Shown here: piece by piece, positions 35,612 through 43,885 of the stretch | How positions within the stretch are numbered: the first letter of the stretch is position 1 | Layout of the letters: every line of letters starts with the position of its first letter | The notes under the pieces: generated by a model | Databases searched by the model: none | Seen by the model: the letters and a program-made list of their open reading frames with translations, nothing else | Told to the model about the DNA's origin: nothing | Source of the DNA: Pelagicoccus enzymogenes | Lineage (GTDB): Bacteria > Verrucomicrobiota > Verrucomicrobiia > Opitutales > Opitutaceae | Length of the DNA stretch: 64,000 bases | Reading direction: 5' to 3' | Assembly (NCBI RefSeq): GCF_014803405.1 | Contig: NZ_JACYFG010000036.1 | Location: 310,001 to 374,000 of the forward strand | Translations under genes and position numbers: made by a program

Positions 35612-36655
35612 CTAGCTGGATGCCCTAACGATCAGCTTTGGCTGGACCATTACGACTGGGCTTTCCAAGGCGTTCTTGCCGCCTGCGATCAGCTTTTCGA
35701 TCAAGCCGACCGACTTTTCGATGATTTCGGCCACGTTCTGGCCAACAGTTGTTAGCGTCGGCTCGCACCATTGTCCAATATCGAGGTTGTCGAATCCAAC
35801 CACCGCAAAATCCCTTGGAATTTCATAGCCCCATTCGCGCACTGCCTTCATGGCGCCGATCGCCACGCGGTCGTTCAAAGCGATGATCGCCCGCGGCGGC
35901 TTCTCGAGCTGGAGCAGGCTCTGGGCGAGGTCATATCCGTACTGATAGGACCACACTCTGCGGTTATCGATCTTGAGCGACAGGAAAGACGCCTCCCAAT
36001 CCATGCCGGACTTGAGGGCAGCTTCCTTGAGACCCTCGATGCGTCGAGCCCCATAGATTGGGTCGCTTTCCAGGCCGAGCAAAGCATAGGAGTCGTGACC
36101 GCGTTGCTGCAGGTGTCGCAAGGTTAGCCCCATCGCCGCCGAGCGATCCAAATCGACTCGCGGCAGCGGAATGTCCTGCACCGAATCGACCGTGACCACC
36201 GGAACGGACTCGCGCGCAAGGCGGGCGAGGATGGGATCGTCCTTGGCCAAACCGGATCCGATAAGGATCACTCCGTCCACGCGAAGCGAAAAGAAGTGGT
36301 TGATGATATCGCGTTCCGCTTCCGGCAGCCCCGAGGTGATTTCCATCACGGCGCGCAGGCCTCGCGAACGCAGGCTTTCCTGCAGGGACGAAATCTTGCG
36401 AGCCAAGATCGGCGACTCGATTTCCTGAAAACAAACGCCAATCAAGCCTGTCTTGGCCCCCTTCAAGCTTCGAGCCATCATGTTCGGCTGGAATCCCAGC
36501 CGGTGCATTTCCGACATCACCCGCTCCCGCGTGTCTTCGTGCACGCCAGAATGTCCATTGAGGATACGCGATACCGTCCAGCGCGAAAGGCCAAGATACT
36601 TGGCGAAATCGCCAACTGAGCGGATGTTGTTTTCTTCCTCGCTGGGAGTAGACAT
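35612..36655 (-). CDS. LacI-family transcriptional regulator of the uronate region
   Basis: The 347-residue protein has a typical helix-turn-helix (VGDFAKYLGLSRWTVSRILN, residues about 13-32). The hinge is RLGFQPNMMARSLKGAKTGLIG. A full sensor domain follows, with IIALNDRVAIGAMKAVREWG and VVGFDNLDIGQWCEPTLTTV as in GalR/LacI proteins. ATG 36655 is chosen; the longer upstream frame overlaps dctM. It starts 11 bases after the TRAP permease stop, so it is probably the last gene of dctPQM-lacI. It sits directly before the catabolic operon and is the best candidate to bind the CAACACGTG-type sites. Confidence 0.9.
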   Translation of the reverse strand: MSTPSEEENNIRSVGDFAKYLGLSRWTVSRILNGHSGVHEDTRERVMSEMHRLGFQPNMMARSLKGAKTGLIGVCFQEIESPILARKISSLQESLRSRGLRAVMEITSGLPEAERDIINHFFSLRVDGVILIGSGLAKDDPILARLARESVPVVTVDSVQDIPLPRVDLDRSAAMGLTLRHLQQRGHDSYALLGLESDPIYGARRIEGLKEAALKSGMDWEASFLSLKIDNRRVWSYQYGYDLAQSLLQLEKPPRAIIALNDRVAIGAMKAVREWGYEIPRDFAVVGFDNLDIGQWCEPTLTTVGQNVAEIIEKSVGLIEKLIAGGKNALESPVVMVQPKLIVRASS

Positions 36656-36666
36656 ATGCAATGGAA

Positions 36667-37956
36667 CTAAAGGTCGAGAAGGTTCGGCAACCACATGGAA
36701 AGTTGCGATACGTAGGTGATCAGCATCAGGCCGATGAACATGGCGATGAAAAAAGGAATCATGTAGGGAGTCACCTTCGCGATGGTCGTCTTTCCTACTC
36801 CGCAACCTAAGAACAAGCAGGTACCCACCGGCGGCGTGCAGAGGCCGATGCAAAGGTTTGCGATCATGATGATGCCAAACTGGACGTCATCGATTCCCAA
36901 CTGTCGCGCGATCGGCAGGAAGATGGGAGTGAAGATCAAGACTGCCGGAGTCATGTCCATAAAGGTTCCCACGAAAAGCAGCAGGAGGTTGATCATGAGC
37001 ATGATCACCAGCGGGTTTTCGGAAATCCCAAGCAAGGCAGCCGAGACCGTTTGGGGAATGTTAGCGATCGTCATGATCCAAGACATTCCCGCGCTCGCGC
37101 CGATCAGCAGCATGATCACAGCAGTCGTCACTCCCGACTGCAGCAAGATGTCCGGAAGGTCAGCAAGCTTCACCTCTCGGTAAACGACCACCGAAAGCAA
37201 GAAGGAGTAAGCTACCGCAATCGCCGAAGCTTCCGTCGCCGTGAAGATTCCTCCGAGGATACCACCGATAACGATGACCAGCAAAAGCATGCTGAGGATC
37301 GCTCGCTTGAAGGATACGAGAATCTCGTTGAAACTGGAACGCTCGCCCGGCTTTAGCTTGTTCTTGGTCGCCACGATGTAACAAACCACCATCAGCAAGA
37401 GTCCGATCAAGATTCCCGGCAACAAACCCGCCATGAACATGGCAGCGATCGACACCGAGCCGGAGGCGACCGCGTAGACGATCATGATGTTGCTGGGCGG
37501 AATCAGAAGCCCGGTGGTGGCAGCCGTCGTGGTGATAGAAACGCTGAATTCGTTGTTGTACCCTTTCTGCTTCATTTCTGGCAGCATGAAACCGCCGATC
37601 GAGGTCACAGCCGCCGCAGCGGAACCGGAAATCGAGCCGAAAAGCATACAAGTGAATGTATTCACATAACCGAGACCACCCGGGAAACGGCCCATCAACG
37701 CGGCCGCAAAGTCCATGAGACGGCGGGCCATGCCTCCCTTCCCCATCAAGAGTCCCGAAAGAATGAAAAACGGAATCGCCAGCAGCGCGAAGCTGTCAAT
37801 GCCATTGGCCATCTTGGAGGCGACCATCAAGCTCGGATCGTGGCCGTCAGCCAGCATCGCCAGCATGGAGGCAAGAGCGATGGCCACGGCGATCGGGACG
37901 TTCATCACAAGCAGTACCGTAAAAACGGATACAAGAATAAGAATTACCTCGACCAT
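36667..37956 (-). CDS. dctM: TRAP transporter large permease (DctM)
   Basis: The 429-residue inner-membrane protein has about 12 hydrophobic segments and the DctM signatures FILSGLLMGKGGMARRL, GSISGSAAAAVTSIGGFMLP and LIPPSNIMIVYAV. The late segment NLCIGLCTPPVGTCLFLG is also diagnostic. It drives sodium-coupled import of a carboxylate delivered by DctP. Its ATG overlaps the dctQ stop (TAATG), showing translational coupling. In this context the substrate is probably galacturonate or an oligogalacturonide derivative. Confidence 0.95.
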   Translation of the reverse strand: MVEVILILVSVFTVLLVMNVPIAVAIALASMLAMLADGHDPSLMVASKMANGIDSFALLAIPFFILSGLLMGKGGMARRLMDFAAALMGRFPGGLGYVNTFTCMLFGSISGSAAAAVTSIGGFMLPEMKQKGYNNEFSVSITTTAATTGLLIPPSNIMIVYAVASGSVSIAAMFMAGLLPGILIGLLLMVVCYIVATKNKLKPGERSSFNEILVSFKRAILSMLLLVIVIGGILGGIFTATEASAIAVAYSFLLSVVVYREVKLADLPDILLQSGVTTAVIMLLIGASAGMSWIMTIANIPQTVSAALLGISENPLVIMLMINLLLLFVGTFMDMTPAVLIFTPIFLPIARQLGIDDVQFGIIMIANLCIGLCTPPVGTCLFLGCGVGKTTIAKVTPYMIPFFIAMFIGLMLITYVSQLSMWLPNLLDL

Positions 37957-38489
37957 TACGCGGCCTCCTTTCCGTCTTCTTCAACCGGAGCTAGGCAAAC
38001 TTCCACCAACTGCTCGAGGAGGAAGATGACCATGAATATGCCACTGACCGGCACTGCCGCATACTCCCACCACTTGGCCAAAGGCAAGGCAACCATCGTC
38101 TGCCCGGAGTCCATGGTCTTCTGCACCAAGGCCCAGCCCCCTACTCCAAAGACCAACACCGCGAACACCAAGGTGATCAAGGCGCCAATGATTGAGTTTA
38201 GTTTCCGAGCTGAGGGCTCCAGCTTGCCGGCAAAGTAGTCTAAGCCGAGGTGGGCCTTCATTCCGAACGCCACACTGGCGCCAAAAAGCGAAACCCAGAC
38301 CAGCAGCAAACGAGCGAGCTCTTCGCTCCACTTTGCTTGTTGCCCGAGGGCGTAGCGCGAAATCACTCCCCAGAGCACGTCGAAAACGAGCAATGCCATC
38401 AAGATGATGACAACCCACTGTAAAATGCGGGTCAGGCCCTTGCGGATCGCGATCGCTCGCTGCAGTAGTTGATTATTGGATGCGCTCAT
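37956..38489 (-). CDS. dctQ: TRAP transporter small permease (DctQ)
   Basis: The 177-residue protein has four hydrophobic segments and the DctQ core: FDVLWGVISRYALG, WSEELARLLLVWVSLFGASV and MKAHLGLDYFAGKL. It forms the membrane complex with DctM. ATG 38489 overlaps the dctP stop in an ATGA. A longer upstream frame would run into dctP and is rejected. Confidence 0.93.
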   Translation of the reverse strand: MSASNNQLLQRAIAIRKGLTRILQWVVIILMALLVFDVLWGVISRYALGQQAKWSEELARLLLVWVSLFGASVAFGMKAHLGLDYFAGKLEPSARKLNSIIGALITLVFAVLVFGVGGWALVQKTMDSGQTMVALPLAKWWEYAAVPVSGIFMVIFLLEQLVEVCLAPVEEDGKEAA

Positions 38490-39505
38490 TGTGCTTGGGC
38501 AGCTTGGATTTTGTTGAGCCATGGCTCGACCGGCGTTCCTTTGAGCGTCGCTGCGATGGGAGCGCAAGCTGCCTGGAATTCAGCAGGATCACAGTCGACG
38601 ATCTCAACGCCAGCAGCCTTCACCTTTTCGAGAGACTCGATCGTTTTCTCCGCCCAGAGGCCCCGTTGGAAAACGGATGACTCGTCCGCCGCAGCCTGTA
38701 GCCATTCTTGCTCTTGCGGGCTCAGGGAATTCCAAACCTTGAAACTGATCATCAAGAGGTCCGGCACGCGAGTGTGGGCGTCCGGGGTGAAGTACTTGCA
38801 GACCTCGAAGTGGCGGCTGGAGTCGAAACTTGGCGGATTATTCTCCGCGCCGTCCACAACGCCTTGAGCCAAGGCAGAATAGAGTTCGCCCCACGCAATC
38901 GGCGTAGGCGAACCGCCCATAGCCTCGATCATGGCGATCGCCATGCGGCTGTTCTGCACACGGATCTTCATGCCCTTCAAGTCGTCTGGACTACGGATCG
39001 GCTTCTTAGTGCTGTAAAAATTGCGGCTGCCAGAATCATAGTAGCAAAGGCCGCGCAAGCCCAAGGAATCCCCCACGCTGAGCAGGTCGTGACCGATCTC
39101 TCCATCGAGAATGCTCCAATAGCTTTCGTGGTCGTTGAAAAGGTAAGGCACTCCAAAAACTCCAAGCTCAGGGATGAAATTCTCCATGGCCGCCGTCGAA
39201 GTCTTGGTCATGGCCAAGACTCCTCCCTGCAACTGCTCGATGCACTGGACCTCGGAACCGAGGACCCCACTTGGATAAATATCGATCGTCATGCGACCGC
39301 CGGAAAGCTCTTCCAATCGCTCCTTCATGTGAACCATGCCAAGGTGCACTGGATGAGTCGTGTCCAATCCGTGGGCGAGCTTGAGCACGCGTCCGCTTGC
39401 TTGAGATTCTCCTCGGTCGGAGGCGAAATAGGAAAAGACCACGCTACTACAAAGGATTCCCAACAGGAGCCCAACAGCGAGAAAGGAGAAGGATTTTCTA
39501 TCCAT
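38486..39505 (-). CDS. dctP: TRAP transporter solute-binding protein (DctP)
   Basis: This is the extracytoplasmic receptor of the TRAP system. The 339-residue protein begins with an uncleaved or cleaved signal helix (FLAVGLLLGILCSSVVFSYF). The DctP fold then follows: LKLAHGLDTTHPVHLGM, IDIYPSGVLGSEVQCIEQLQ, the PDDLKGMKIRVQNSRMAI block with the conserved Arg that binds the ligand carboxylate, and WGELYSALAQGVVDGAENNP. ATG 39505 is chosen. It is the first gene of dctPQM-lacI and lies downstream of the terminator ending the GH28/GH105 unit. Confidence 0.94.
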   Translation of the reverse strand: MDRKSFSFLAVGLLLGILCSSVVFSYFASDRGESQASGRVLKLAHGLDTTHPVHLGMVHMKERLEELSGGRMTIDIYPSGVLGSEVQCIEQLQGGVLAMTKTSTAAMENFIPELGVFGVPYLFNDHESYWSILDGEIGHDLLSVGDSLGLRGLCYYDSGSRNFYSTKKPIRSPDDLKGMKIRVQNSRMAIAMIEAMGGSPTPIAWGELYSALAQGVVDGAENNPPSFDSSRHFEVCKYFTPDAHTRVPDLLMISFKVWNSLSPQEQEWLQAAADESSVFQRGLWAEKTIESLEKVKAAGVEIVDCDPAEFQAACAPIAATLKGTPVEPWLNKIQAAQAQ

Positions 39506-39624
39506 AGTAAGGTTTTTAAAGGGGAAAGGGTTGATTCGAGACCATTTCAACAAGCGAAACGAGCGCGAGTGGGTCGGAGAAAATCACACAGGAGTTAGGA
39601 AGCAACGTAAAACTTTGACACGAC

Positions 39625-39655
39625 AAAAAAGCTGCCCGCGACCCCACGGGCAGCT
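39625..39655 (-). terminator. Intrinsic terminator after the GH28 gene
   Basis: On the minus strand AGCTGCCCG pairs perfectly with CGGGCAGCT (39630-39638 with 39647-39655) around an 8-base loop, followed by TTTTTT. It lies 11 bases past the GH28 stop and separates the hydrolase unit from the TRAP unit. Confidence 0.88.
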
Positions 39656-39666
39656 GAAACTTTAAA

Positions 39667-41112
39667 TCAGAGAGGATTGCCCCAGATATCCGTCTTAGCC
39701 CCTGTGTTCATCTGCACATTGTCGAACTGGAGCCCTCTGACATGCTGCAGGACGCTGGGCTTCTCCACGCCTTCGAATTGGCAGTCGATGAGGTGCACAT
39801 CCGTAATGGGGGTGTGCTCGTAGCCCTTGAAATAAAGCGCGTACTTGCTGTCGCGGCTGATCAAGCGGCGAACGACCATGTTACGGACCACCGGAGCGAA
39901 GTCCCCTGCGTCGCCCTCCTCGTAGACGAAGTTTATTTTGATCACCGAATCCTTGACCACGCCCACTTCCACGTCGCGCACGAAAATGTTCTCGATGAGC
40001 CCGCCACGAATGGAGTTCGTCTTGATGCGCAATGCCCGGTCGAGATTCGGACTGCTCATTTCGCAGTTTTCTACGAACACGTTGCGGACGCCACCCGAAA
40101 TCTCGCTTCCAATCACGACCCCTCCGTGTCCTTCCACCATCTTGCAGTTGCGCACGATGATGTTCTCCGAGGGAACGTTGACGCGGCGTCCGTCGTTGTT
40201 GCGCCCCGACTTGATGGCGATGCAGTCGTCTCCCGTATCGAAATGGCAGTCCTCGATGAGCACGTCCTTACAGCTTTCGGGATTGCAGCCGTCGTTGTTG
40301 GGACCGTGGCTCACGACGGTGACACCGCGAACAGTGAGATTCTCGCAGAGCACGGGATTGAGCTCCCACATGGGCGAATTGATAAAGGTGACGCCTTCGA
40401 TTAGGATATTCTTGCATCGATAGGGCTGCACGAAGCTTGGTCGCAGATAGTCGCCTTCCCCGTACACGCGCTCCTCCACCGGCACCCCGGCTTCCCCTTG
40501 GGCAAACAAGCGGTCTCGGCCGTCCTTCTGGTGCGGCATGCCTTCCTTCCATCCCCACTCTTCGCGCCCCTTCCAGGACCACCAATGGTCGTCGCCCGCT
40601 TGGCCATCGAAAGTTCCCTTGCCCGTCACCGCAATGTTGAGCTGCTCGAATGCATAGATCAGAGGCGAGTAGTTGTAGCACTCTACCCCCTCCCATCGAG
40701 TATACACTGCGGGCAGGTACTGGCTAGTATCCGTCGTGAACTTGACCACCGCACCTTCTTCCAAGTGCAGGTTCACGTTGCTGAGCAGATGGATCGGGCC
40801 CGTATGAAAAGTCCCCGAAGGGATTACGACCTTGCCGCCTCCTGCTTCGTTACAGGCCTTGATGGCTTTGGCAATGGCATCGCCCGCACCTCCCTCAACC
40901 CCTTCCCGGGCTCCGTAATCGAGAATGCTGAATTCCCGGTTCGCGAAGGTCGGAGCTTTGATCCGCTCCAAAATCTCTCCCGCGACCAACCATTCGTATG
41001 CCTCATCCTGGGAGACCTGCCTGGCTGGCGCATTGTCCTTCGCAAAGCAGCCAATGGCCGCGAAGGCTAAAGCCGAACTCGCTATCAACCGATCAAATCT
41101 TAATCCTCTCAT
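39667..41112 (-). CDS. Exported GH28 polygalacturonase
   Basis: GH28 enzymes hydrolyse alpha-1,4-galacturonosyl links in pectin by inversion. The 481-residue protein has a signal sequence ending near AAIGC, so it may be lipidated. A right-handed beta-helix follows. Catalytic motifs are complete: GPNNDGCNPES, DTGDDCIAIKSG (the paired Asp), GHGGVVIGSE (the His) and RIKT. Early words such as FSILDYGAREG and IPSGTFHTGPIHLLSN are usual for exo- or rhamnogalacturonan-acting members. It starts at ATG 41112 with a GAGGAAAAG ribosome site overlapping the end of the upstream GH105 gene, four bases away. Confidence 0.95.
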   Translation of the reverse strand: MRGLRFDRLIASSALAFAAIGCFAKDNAPARQVSQDEAYEWLVAGEILERIKAPTFANREFSILDYGAREGVEGGAGDAIAKAIKACNEAGGGKVVIPSGTFHTGPIHLLSNVNLHLEEGAVVKFTTDTSQYLPAVYTRWEGVECYNYSPLIYAFEQLNIAVTGKGTFDGQAGDDHWWSWKGREEWGWKEGMPHQKDGRDRLFAQGEAGVPVEERVYGEGDYLRPSFVQPYRCKNILIEGVTFINSPMWELNPVLCENLTVRGVTVVSHGPNNDGCNPESCKDVLIEDCHFDTGDDCIAIKSGRNNDGRRVNVPSENIIVRNCKMVEGHGGVVIGSEISGGVRNVFVENCEMSSPNLDRALRIKTNSIRGGLIENIFVRDVEVGVVKDSVIKINFVYEEGDAGDFAPVVRNMVVRRLISRDSKYALYFKGYEHTPITDVHLIDCQFEGVEKPSVLQHVRGLQFDNVQMNTGAKTDIWGNPL

Positions 41113-41116
41113 AAAA

Positions 41117-43531
41117 TTACTTTTCCTCTAATAGGGTGGAAACTTGCAGTCCCGCCATCAAGAAGGGCCCAATCCCCTTCGGATCGTTCGCAACCACCGG
41201 TTCGCTCATATAATATTCGTAGCTCCCGTCACGGCCATAGCCCAGTCCAGCCACGCGACAAAGGTGATCCAAGCTCGTCGTGCCGTCCGCATGTACGCGG
41301 ACGAATTCAGTCAGCATTCCAGAGAACGCCTTTTTGGCTGCAGCCTTGTAGCTTTCGTCCAGCCATCCATGGTTCACTCCCTTCGCCAGCATGTAAGTGA
41401 ACATGCTGCTCGCCGACGACTCTGGATAGTTGCCTGGGGCATCTGGGCGATCAAGTATCTGGTACCAAACGCCCTTCTCTGGATCCTGCACCTTGACCAA
41501 GGCTTCCGCCAAGTCACCGAGGATACGGCGCAAGTCCTCCGCTTCCTTCGATTCCTCCGGCAGCATTTCCAAGGTATCCACCAAAGCCATTGCGAACCAA
41601 CCTAGGCCCCGGCCCCAAAAATAGGCGGAGCGTCCTGTCTCGGGATCCGCCCAAACCTGCTGCCGCGACTCGTCCCAAGCATGCCAATACAAGCCCGTCT
41701 CAGGATCGCGTAGCTCTTCTTCGCATACGATAAACTCGTGCACGGCCTCCGCTACATGCTCCGAATCGTTGTAGGCCTGCTCATAGCCAACCATGAAGGG
41801 AATGCCCATGTAGACGCCATCGAGCCACACCTGCCATGGATAACGTTTCTTGTGCCAGAAAGCCCCGTTCTTGGTACGAGGATGCTCCTCCAGCTGTCTG
41901 CGCAGGTGATCCGCCGCAATCCGGTAGCGCTCCTCGCCCGTCGACGCATGCAACTCGAGCAACATTTTACCAGAATTGATCTGGTCGATGTTGAAGCTGT
42001 CGAAGGAGTAAGTGGATACCGTACCGTCCTCCTGCACATAGGACGAAATGACCGACTCCGCCCAATCCAAGTAGCTCGACTCGCCTGTGGCTTCGCCCAA
42101 ATCATGCACCGCTTTCGATATCAAACCAGTCGTGTAGCTCCACTTGGCGTAACGTTCCGCCTCCGGATCGTACTGCCCGTAAGCGAGCGTATCGCCGCGG
42201 CGCTCGAGAATGGAGTCGCCCATCCGCTTGGTCCAATAGAGAGCCTTTTCCGAGTCGAGCTCGCCTGCCTTTTCAGCTGTATCCATACTTGAATACACAT
42301 CCACACGGGAAGGAATCGTCAGCTTTTCGACGGTTTCCTCGAGGTAGGCTATGAACGCTTCCTTGCTGAAAATTCCGTTCGGTTCCTTAGACCACGCGGC
42401 CAAAAACGCGTACTCAATCCCCTTCACTCGTTCCTCGAATACCACGAGATCGTTGAATTCGTCCTCCGCGAATTTATCCAAATCCTTATTCCGCAGCAAA
42501 ATCGCCATTCCAAGATCGCTCCCGTCCAGCGACTGCTTTCCCCACGTAGCGAGGTAAGTGTAGGCTTCACCCGTGATATCCGTATCCCCTTTAATGAGTT
42601 CGGTTCCATCGTGTTTCACCAAGCCCGCGCAAAACTGGCCAGCTTGCTCGCTGGGACGCAAGCGCACCCAAGTCAAACGGCTCCCCGCGTGTATGGACAG
42701 ATCTGCTACAAGATCCATCTTCGGTTGGTTCGATCCCTCCCAACCATGATAGGTGGCCCGAAATTGGCTTAAAACCGGACCGTTCTCCAAAATCTCGCAA
42801 CTGAGCTTGTCCGTCTTAGATATTCGCTCCGCCTTTCCATCAACCCATAGCCCGTACCCGCCAGAACCAAGCGAGGAGCCCACTTTGAGGATATCCATGC
42901 CCCAGTCAGCTGGTTCGTGGTAAGAATCGAATCCATCTTGCCCCACGTCTTGCAACACCAACTCAGGGGTCAGCTTGCCAAAGATGTCGAAGCCATTTCT
43001 CCAATCGAGATAGAAACGATAACCAACCTTGTCGCTCTCCCAACCCGGACCTTCATATCGGATAAACCAAGAGTGGTCCGTGTGCTCAGGGGGCGTCTCT
43101 AGGGACTGTACGTTTTCGAAGTGCCCACCGATATACTCGCGCCCTTGCCACTCGCCTCCTGTCTTACGAGAAATCTCGGCTTGCGTACGATGCTTGAAGC
43201 TTGCGGGCGATCCGGAAGCGTGCCGCAGCTCCAAGGACTTGCCTTCGACCGGAGCGAGGTCAAGCAACACGCTTAAGGTGTCCGCTACCCCGTCCCCACT
43301 CTTATCCCAAGCCTGGGCCGGCACCGGCGAGCCGCCCGCAAAGGCCTCAATACCCTCCGCGGAGTCGTCGCCCAGACGCAAACCAAGGTCGACCAAGCGC
43401 AGGTCCACAACCTCGTCGATCCGCTGGGTTTCGGTGGAATTTTCAATTTCCACGCGAGCCAGAGGTTCGTGCTTCGAACAGCCTGCAAGGGCTATTCCTA
43501 TTCCAGTGGTAAGTGCGATAGCTAGCTTCAT
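41117..43531 (-). CDS. Lipoprotein fusing DUF4861 to a GH105/GH88 unsaturated glycuronyl hydrolase
   Basis: The 804-residue protein has a clear lipobox (GIALAGC, Cys 18). Residues about 25-390 match DUF4861, a beta-rich domain with the recognisable YEGPGWESDKVGYRFYLD segment and the ADWGMDILKVGSSLGSGG block. Residues about 420-800 are an alpha/alpha barrel of the GH105 type: YWTKRMGDSILERR, the WLDGVYMGIPFM segment with the expected catalytic Asp, YFWGRGLGWFAMALVD and PESSASSMFTYMLAKG. GH105 enzymes remove unsaturated galacturonyl residues left by lyases. Together with GH28 it would trim pectin oligomers in the periplasm or at the surface. Confidence 0.88.
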   Translation of the reverse strand: MKLAIALTTGIGIALAGCSKHEPLARVEIENSTETQRIDEVVDLRLVDLGLRLGDDSAEGIEAFAGGSPVPAQAWDKSGDGVADTLSVLLDLAPVEGKSLELRHASGSPASFKHRTQAEISRKTGGEWQGREYIGGHFENVQSLETPPEHTDHSWFIRYEGPGWESDKVGYRFYLDWRNGFDIFGKLTPELVLQDVGQDGFDSYHEPADWGMDILKVGSSLGSGGYGLWVDGKAERISKTDKLSCEILENGPVLSQFRATYHGWEGSNQPKMDLVADLSIHAGSRLTWVRLRPSEQAGQFCAGLVKHDGTELIKGDTDITGEAYTYLATWGKQSLDGSDLGMAILLRNKDLDKFAEDEFNDLVVFEERVKGIEYAFLAAWSKEPNGIFSKEAFIAYLEETVEKLTIPSRVDVYSSMDTAEKAGELDSEKALYWTKRMGDSILERRGDTLAYGQYDPEAERYAKWSYTTGLISKAVHDLGEATGESSYLDWAESVISSYVQEDGTVSTYSFDSFNIDQINSGKMLLELHASTGEERYRIAADHLRRQLEEHPRTKNGAFWHKKRYPWQVWLDGVYMGIPFMVGYEQAYNDSEHVAEAVHEFIVCEEELRDPETGLYWHAWDESRQQVWADPETGRSAYFWGRGLGWFAMALVDTLEMLPEESKEAEDLRRILGDLAEALVKVQDPEKGVWYQILDRPDAPGNYPESSASSMFTYMLAKGVNHGWLDESYKAAAKKAFSGMLTEFVRVHADGTTSLDHLCRVAGLGYGRDGSYEYYMSEPVVANDPKGIGPFLMAGLQVSTLLEEK

Positions 43532-43885
43532 ATGATAAAAGTGGGATAGTGATTAGCAAGAGGAGCAAAGGTGAACAAACCTCCCCGGCACGCCCCCCGG
43601 AGCGCCGGAAAGATCATCATTTAACATCGCAAACTAAAAAGCAGCAAAGCGTTCATCTCATCATGGCCCCTCTTGTAACCACTATCCGTAAGTCAAAACG
43701 TAGGCTTGAGGCTCGTTCTCCTTTCCTAGGAGGTGGCCAAGCGCCAAGCCAACGTTCCGTTTCATTAGATCCGTATTTAAAAACTTGTTACATTCAGAGA
43801 AAAGCGGGAGAGGGAATCCCCTCTCCCGCGCAAACTACAAATCACGAATATTGTTGGTACACTACTAGTGTAAAAGGTCGGGCGA
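43532..43885. other. Intergenic region between the TonB receptor and GH105 genes
   Basis: These 354 bases must contain the promoter of the GH105-GH28 unit and the terminator of the TonB gene at 43804-43829. A plus-strand frame of 153 codons starting at 43549 crosses the terminator and runs into the TonB gene, so it is not called. No CAACACGTG-type site, RNA gene or repeat was recognised here. Confidence 0.5.
43804..43829 (-). terminator. Intrinsic terminator of the TonB-dependent receptor gene
   Basis: On the minus strand GCGGGAGAGGG pairs perfectly with CCCTCTCCCGC around a 4-base loop and is followed by TTTTCTC. It lies 57 bases past the receptor stop. Confidence 0.85.
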
